16,303 nt of DNA from Pseudomonadota bacterium (GTDB taxonomy: Bacteria > Pseudomonadota > Alphaproteobacteria > Sphingomonadales > Sphingomonadaceae): positions 1-16,303 of the forward strand of contig JAKOWQ010000127.1 of the NCBI GenBank assembly GCA_029781465.1. Reading direction: 5' to 3'. Below are positions 13,380 to 16,303 of the stretch, piece by piece. Each line of letters begins with the position of its first letter. Position 1 is the first letter of the stretch. The position numbers were made by a program, and so were the translations under genes. Below the pieces are notes generated by a model, which was given only the letters and a program-made list of their open reading frames with translations, searched no databases and was not told the origin of the DNA.

Positions 13380-15116
13380 ATGGGCGAGGAACTGATTCCC
13401 GGAGCGATCCCGCCCGGCTGGCCGGCAATGACGATTGCCGAGATAGAGCAGCGGCTGTGCGCGCCGGGTATGCCCTTCGAGATGGAAGTGGTTCCGGTCC
13501 ACGGGGTGCCGACCCGGGTGTGGAAGAATGCCCCGCCCAGCCTGGCCGCGCTGGCCCGGGCAGCCCGCGCGCACGGCGAGGCGACCTTCATCGTCTATGA
13601 GGACGAGCGGGTCAGCTTCGATGCCTGGTTCCGCGCCGTCGCCGCGCTCGCCGCCCACCTCCAGGGGCTTGGCGTGACCAAGGGCGACCGCGTCGCGCTG
13701 GCGATGCGCAACCTGCCCGAATGGCCGGTGGCCTTTTTCGCCGCCGTTTCGATCGGCGCGATATGCGTGCCGCTCAACGCCTGGTGGACCGGTCAGGAGC
13801 TGGCCTATGGCCTGGCCAATTCGGGTGCCAGGGTGCTGATCTGCGACCACGACCGGATGGAGCGGGTGCTGGCGCACCGCGAGGAACTGCCCGGGCTTGA
13901 ACAGATTCTGGTCAGCCGCGAGGAACACCTGCCCGCGGGCGTGAGCCGGCTTGAGGATGTGATCGGCAAATCCGCTGCCTGGGGTGCCCTGCCCGATGCC
14001 GATCTGCCCGAAGTGGCGATCATGCCGGACGACGAGGCGACGATCCTCTACACCTCGGGCACGACCGGGCACCCCAAGGGCGCGCTGGGAACGCACCGCA
14101 ACTTCGTAACCAACATCCTTTCCAGCGGTTATGGCGCGGCGCGCGCGGTGCTGCGCCGGGGCGAGCCGCTGCCCGCGCCGCAGCGGCGGGTGCTGCTGAC
14201 GGTGATCCCGCTGTTCCACGCCACCGCCTGTTCGGCGACGCTGATGGGCGTGCTCGCCGCCGGGCACACGATGGTGCTGATGTACCGCTGGGATCCGGTG
14301 AAGGCCTTTGCGATCATCGAGCGTGAAAAGGTCAACGCCACCGGCGGGGTGCCGACGATTGCCTGGCAGCTGATCGAGCATCCCGAGCGCGCCAACTACG
14401 ATCTCTCGAGCCTCGAATCGATCGGCTATGGCGGCGCGCCCTCCGCGCCCGAGCTGGTGAAGAAGATCTACGAGGAATTCGGCGCCCTGCCCGCCAACGG
14501 CTGGGGCATGACCGAAACCACCGCCACCGTCACCGGGCTTTCGGGCGAGGACTATCTCAACCGGCCGACCAGCTGCGGCCCGGCGGTTGCCACGGCCGAT
14601 CTGGAAATCCGCGCCGAGGACGGGGTCAGCGTGCTGGCGACCGGCGAGGTGGGCGAGCTGTGGGCGCGCGGGCCGATGATCGTCAAGGAATACTGGAACA
14701 ATCCCGAGGCCAGCGCGGCGACCTTCGTGGAGGGCTGGGTGCGTACCGGCGATCTTGCACGGCTCGACGCCGAAGGGTTCTGCTACATCGTCGACCGCGC
14801 CAAGGACATGGTGCTGCGCGGGGGCGAGAACATCTACTCCTCCGAGGTCGAGAACGTGCTCTACGAACACCCCGCGGTGATGGACGCGGCGCTGATCGGG
14901 ATCCCGCACCACACCCTGGGCGAGGAACCGGCGGCGGTGGTCCACCTTGCGCCGGGGATGGAAGCGAGCGAGGGCGAGCTGCAGGACTGGGTGCGCCACC
15001 GCCTGGCCGCGTTCAAGGTGCCGGTCAGAGTGCTGTTCCTGCCCGAAACCCTGCCGCGCAACGCCAACGGCAAGATCCTCAAGAAGGATCTCAAGGCGCT
15101 GTTCGTGGCAGCTTAA
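13380..15116 (+). CDS. Acyl-CoA ligase (class I adenylate-forming enzyme)
   Basis: A 578-residue AMP-binding enzyme that activates a carboxylic acid to its acyl-AMP and then the CoA thioester. Signatures are complete: P-loop-like YTSGTTGHPKG (224-234), the acyl-binding region at YGGAPSAPELV (350-360), GWGMTET (374-380), GWVRTGDL (452-459), the hinge DRAKDMVLRGGENIYSSEVE (472-491) and the catalytic lysine in NANGKILKK (Lys565). Length and layout fit FadD-like medium/long-chain or aromatic acid CoA ligases; substrate cannot be assigned. GGAAGGA at 13363-13369 lies ten bases before the ATG. It probably shares a transcript with the upstream acyl-CoA dehydrogenase and would supply it with substrate, but that pathway is inferred from adjacency. 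No enoyl-CoA hydratase or thiolase is within the window. Confidence 0.93.
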   Translation: MGEELIPGAIPPGWPAMTIAEIEQRLCAPGMPFEMEVVPVHGVPTRVWKNAPPSLAALARAARAHGEATFIVYEDERVSFDAWFRAVAALAAHLQGLGVTKGDRVALAMRNLPEWPVAFFAAVSIGAICVPLNAWWTGQELAYGLANSGARVLICDHDRMERVLAHREELPGLEQILVSREEHLPAGVSRLEDVIGKSAAWGALPDADLPEVAIMPDDEATILYTSGTTGHPKGALGTHRNFVTNILSSGYGAARAVLRRGEPLPAPQRRVLLTVIPLFHATACSATLMGVLAAGHTMVLMYRWDPVKAFAIIEREKVNATGGVPTIAWQLIEHPERANYDLSSLESIGYGGAPSAPELVKKIYEEFGALPANGWGMTETTATVTGLSGEDYLNRPTSCGPAVATADLEIRAEDGVSVLATGEVGELWARGPMIVKEYWNNPEASAATFVEGWVRTGDLARLDAEGFCYIVDRAKDMVLRGGENIYSSEVENVLYEHPAVMDAALIGIPHHTLGEEPAAVVHLAPGMEASEGELQDWVRHRLAAFKVPVRVLFLPETLPRNANGKILKKDLKALFVAA

Positions 15117-15151
15117 CGCTTGGGTAAGTCCTTGGCGCGCATGGTGGCGTC

Positions 15152-15277
15152 ATGGCCAAAGCGATTGCCCTTGCCGCTACCCGTCTGCCCGCGTTCCGGC
15201 TGGAAGCGCTGCGATCGGCGATCGTGTGCGGCTGTGCGCTGGCATTGATCTGCGCACGCCAGCCGCTGCCATTCTAG
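15152..15277 (+). CDS. Possible 41-residue small protein
   Basis: An open frame of 42 codons starts at ATG 15152 and ends at TAG 15275-15277. It encodes a basic, Ala-rich N-terminus (MAKAIALAATRLPAFRLEAL), a hydrophobic stretch (about 23-34, SAIVCGCALALI) and the tail CARQPLPF. It occupies most of the gap between the acyl-CoA ligase and the convergent transporter, and its stop lies in the palindrome CTAG shared with the transporter stop. Against it, the ribosome binding site is poor (GGTGG only) and about 72 percent of third positions are G or C, less than in neighbouring genes. A single-pass membrane peptide is possible; chance is also possible in DNA this GC-rich. Confidence 0.35.
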   Translation: MAKAIALAATRLPAFRLEALRSAIVCGCALALICARQPLPF

Positions 15278-16020
15278 GACCCAACAAGCCGCCACAGCGC
15301 GGCGCAGGCCGAGATTCCCAGCACCAGTCCGGTGAATATGCGCCAGGCGCGGTCGCTGATCTTGCCGAAGGCGAGGTGCCCCAGCCAGTTGCCCAGCAGC
15401 ACCGTGGGAAACAGGATCGCGGCCAGCATCGGCTCGCGCCAGGTCGCCACTCCCAAAGCAAAGGCCGAACCGACCCCGGCGAGCGAGGTGACGAGGAAGA
15501 TCGTCATCATCGAGGCGCGGGCAAGCTGCGGGGCGATCTCGCGGCGCAGGTAATAGGGCACCACCGGCGGGCCGGGCATTCCGGCAAAACCGGTCAGCAC
15601 GCCCGAAACCAGCCCGGTCGCCCCGGTTTCGGCCAGGCCGGGAACATGGTGCGCGGGCTTCTTGGGCAACAGCACCAGCAGGAACGAGCCAAAGGCGATC
15701 AGGGCAATTAGCATCCGCGCCAGCGCCGGATCGGTGATCGCCAGCAGCCACACCCCCAGCGGGGTCGCCAGCACCGCCATGCCCGAGATGGTGAAGGCGG
15801 TGCGCTCGCTCTGCCCAAGGATCTTCCTCAGCCCGACCAGCCCGATCAGCAGCCCCAGCCAGTTCGCCACCACCACCGCCTCGCGCGGGGGGACGGCCAG
15901 CCCCAGCACCGGCACCAACATGATCGCCATGCCGAACCCCGCCAACCCGCGTACGAAGGCCGCCGCCAGGGTGGCAAGCAGCGCGACGGCGAGTTGCGCG
16001 TAGGTCAGCCCCTCGATCAC
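15274..16020 (-). CDS. TauE/SafE family sulfite exporter-type membrane protein
   Basis: A 248-residue polytopic membrane protein of the TauE/SafE (TSUP) family, whose members export sulfite, sulfoacetate or related organic anions. The two-repeat family layout is visible: an N-terminal half with FVRGLAGFGMAIMLVPVLGL (22-41) and a second half with GLVSGVLTGFAGMPGPPVVPYYL (about 136-158). Seven to eight hydrophobic helices are likely. The substrate cannot be read from sequence. The start is a GTG at 16020-16018, one base after the thrS TGA, so the two genes form an overlapping-type operon and translation may be coupled; no separate ribosome binding site is evident. Its stop TAG at 15276-15274 overlaps the stop of the opposing small ORF. 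Confidence 0.88.
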   Translation of the reverse strand: MIEGLTYAQLAVALLATLAAAFVRGLAGFGMAIMLVPVLGLAVPPREAVVVANWLGLLIGLVGLRKILGQSERTAFTISGMAVLATPLGVWLLAITDPALARMLIALIAFGSFLLVLLPKKPAHHVPGLAETGATGLVSGVLTGFAGMPGPPVVPYYLRREIAPQLARASMMTIFLVTSLAGVGSAFALGVATWREPMLAAILFPTVLLGNWLGHLAFGKISDRAWRIFTGLVLGISACAALWRLVGS

Positions 16021-16021
16021 G

Positions 16022-16303
16022 TCAGCGCAGGTCCGGCGGCGTGGCTTCGGCGCGGATCAGCGCGATCGCTTCGGCCAGCGGCATGACCTTCTGGTGTTCG
16101 GCGCCCAGCGTGCGCAGCGCGACCGTGCCTTCCTCGGCCTCGCGCTTGCCCACCACCAGCAGGTGCGGAACCTTCTTGAGGCTGTGATCGCGCACCTTGT
16201 AGTTGATCTTCTCGTTCCTGAGATCGGCCTCGACCCGCACCCCTGCCGCCTCAAGCTGGGCGGCAACGTCGCCGGCATAGCCATCGGCATCGGAGACGAT
16301 CGT
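16022..16303 (-). CDS. thrS: Threonyl-tRNA synthetase, C-terminal part (5' end beyond window)
   Basis: The last 93 residues of ThrS, entering from the right edge and ending at TGA 16024-16022. The sequence is the class IIa anticodon-binding domain: VRVEADLRNEKINYKVRDHSLKKVPHLLVVGKREAEEGTVALRTLG matches the ThrS C-terminus. The block ADLRNEKINYKVRDH is highly characteristic of ThrS rather than ProS or HisS. The enzyme charges tRNA-Thr in the cytoplasm. Only the anticodon-binding end is present in the window, so the catalytic and editing domains and any leader regulation cannot be judged. The TauE/SafE gene follows with a single base between stop and GTG start. Confidence 0.95.
   Translation of the reverse strand, partial: TIVSDADGYAGDVAAQLEAAGVRVEADLRNEKINYKVRDHSLKKVPHLLVVGKREAEEGTVALRTLGAEHQKVMPLAEAIALIRAEATPPDLR

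Noticed and set aside
11697..14999. An 1100-codon minus-strand open frame spanning the tRNA, dehydrogenase and ligase.
   Set aside because: It crosses a tRNA gene and two well-supported genes on the other strand, and its sequence is low-complexity His/Arg/Gly-rich. It is a codon-bias shadow.

Overview
The window looks like chromosomal DNA of a GC-rich alphaproteobacterium, most likely a sphingomonad (Sphingomonadaceae or Erythrobacteraceae). The main clues are a tonB-exbB-exbD-exbD cassette, a MipZ-type division ATPase next to panC, a PgmG-type phosphoglucomutase/phosphomannomutase, and uniformly high GC with strong third-position bias. No insertion sequence, integrase, CRISPR array or phage gene is visible. 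I read the window as core and semi-core chromosome, not a mobile island. The organism assignment is inferred from gene content, not from a database search.

Left part (1-3463). A truncated secreted protein of unknown function (minus strand, running off the left edge) is separated by a 339-bp divergent spacer from a plus-strand energy-transduction operon: tonB, exbB and two different exbD genes. The operon closes with a strong Rho-independent terminator at 3431-3463. ExbB and the two ExbD proteins should form a proton-driven inner-membrane motor, and TonB should carry the energy to outer-membrane TonB-dependent receptors. Two strong hairpins lie between exbB and exbD.

Middle part (3464-10016). 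An Lhr-Core DNA helicase of the ligase-associated type (minus) is divergent from a membrane protein of the MgtC/SapB plus DUF4010 family (plus). That gene converges with a tightly packed minus-strand unit of mipZ, a small membrane-anchored J-domain protein and pgmG. The unit combines division-site placement, a Tim14/Pam18-like J-protein and sugar-phosphate supply for envelope polysaccharide.

Right part (10017-16303). panC (pantothenate synthesis) is divergent from mipZ. It is followed by a secreted CsgG/HfaB-family protein and a tRNA-Leu(CAG) gene with its own TTGACA promoter. Next come an acyl-CoA dehydrogenase and an acyl-CoA ligase, a likely activation and oxidation pair for an unknown carboxylic acid. 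A 41-codon ORF of uncertain reality then meets a TauE/SafE-type transporter at a shared CTAG. The transporter lies one base downstream of the 3' end of thrS, which enters from the right edge on the minus strand.

Most of the window is ordinary housekeeping DNA, and I did not find a clear novel defence or mobile system. The items most worth a second look are the TonB without a transmembrane histidine, the Tim14-like J-protein in the mipZ operon, the Lhr-Core helicase without its usual partner genes, the structured exbB-exbD spacer, and the lone CsgG-like protein without a lipobox.
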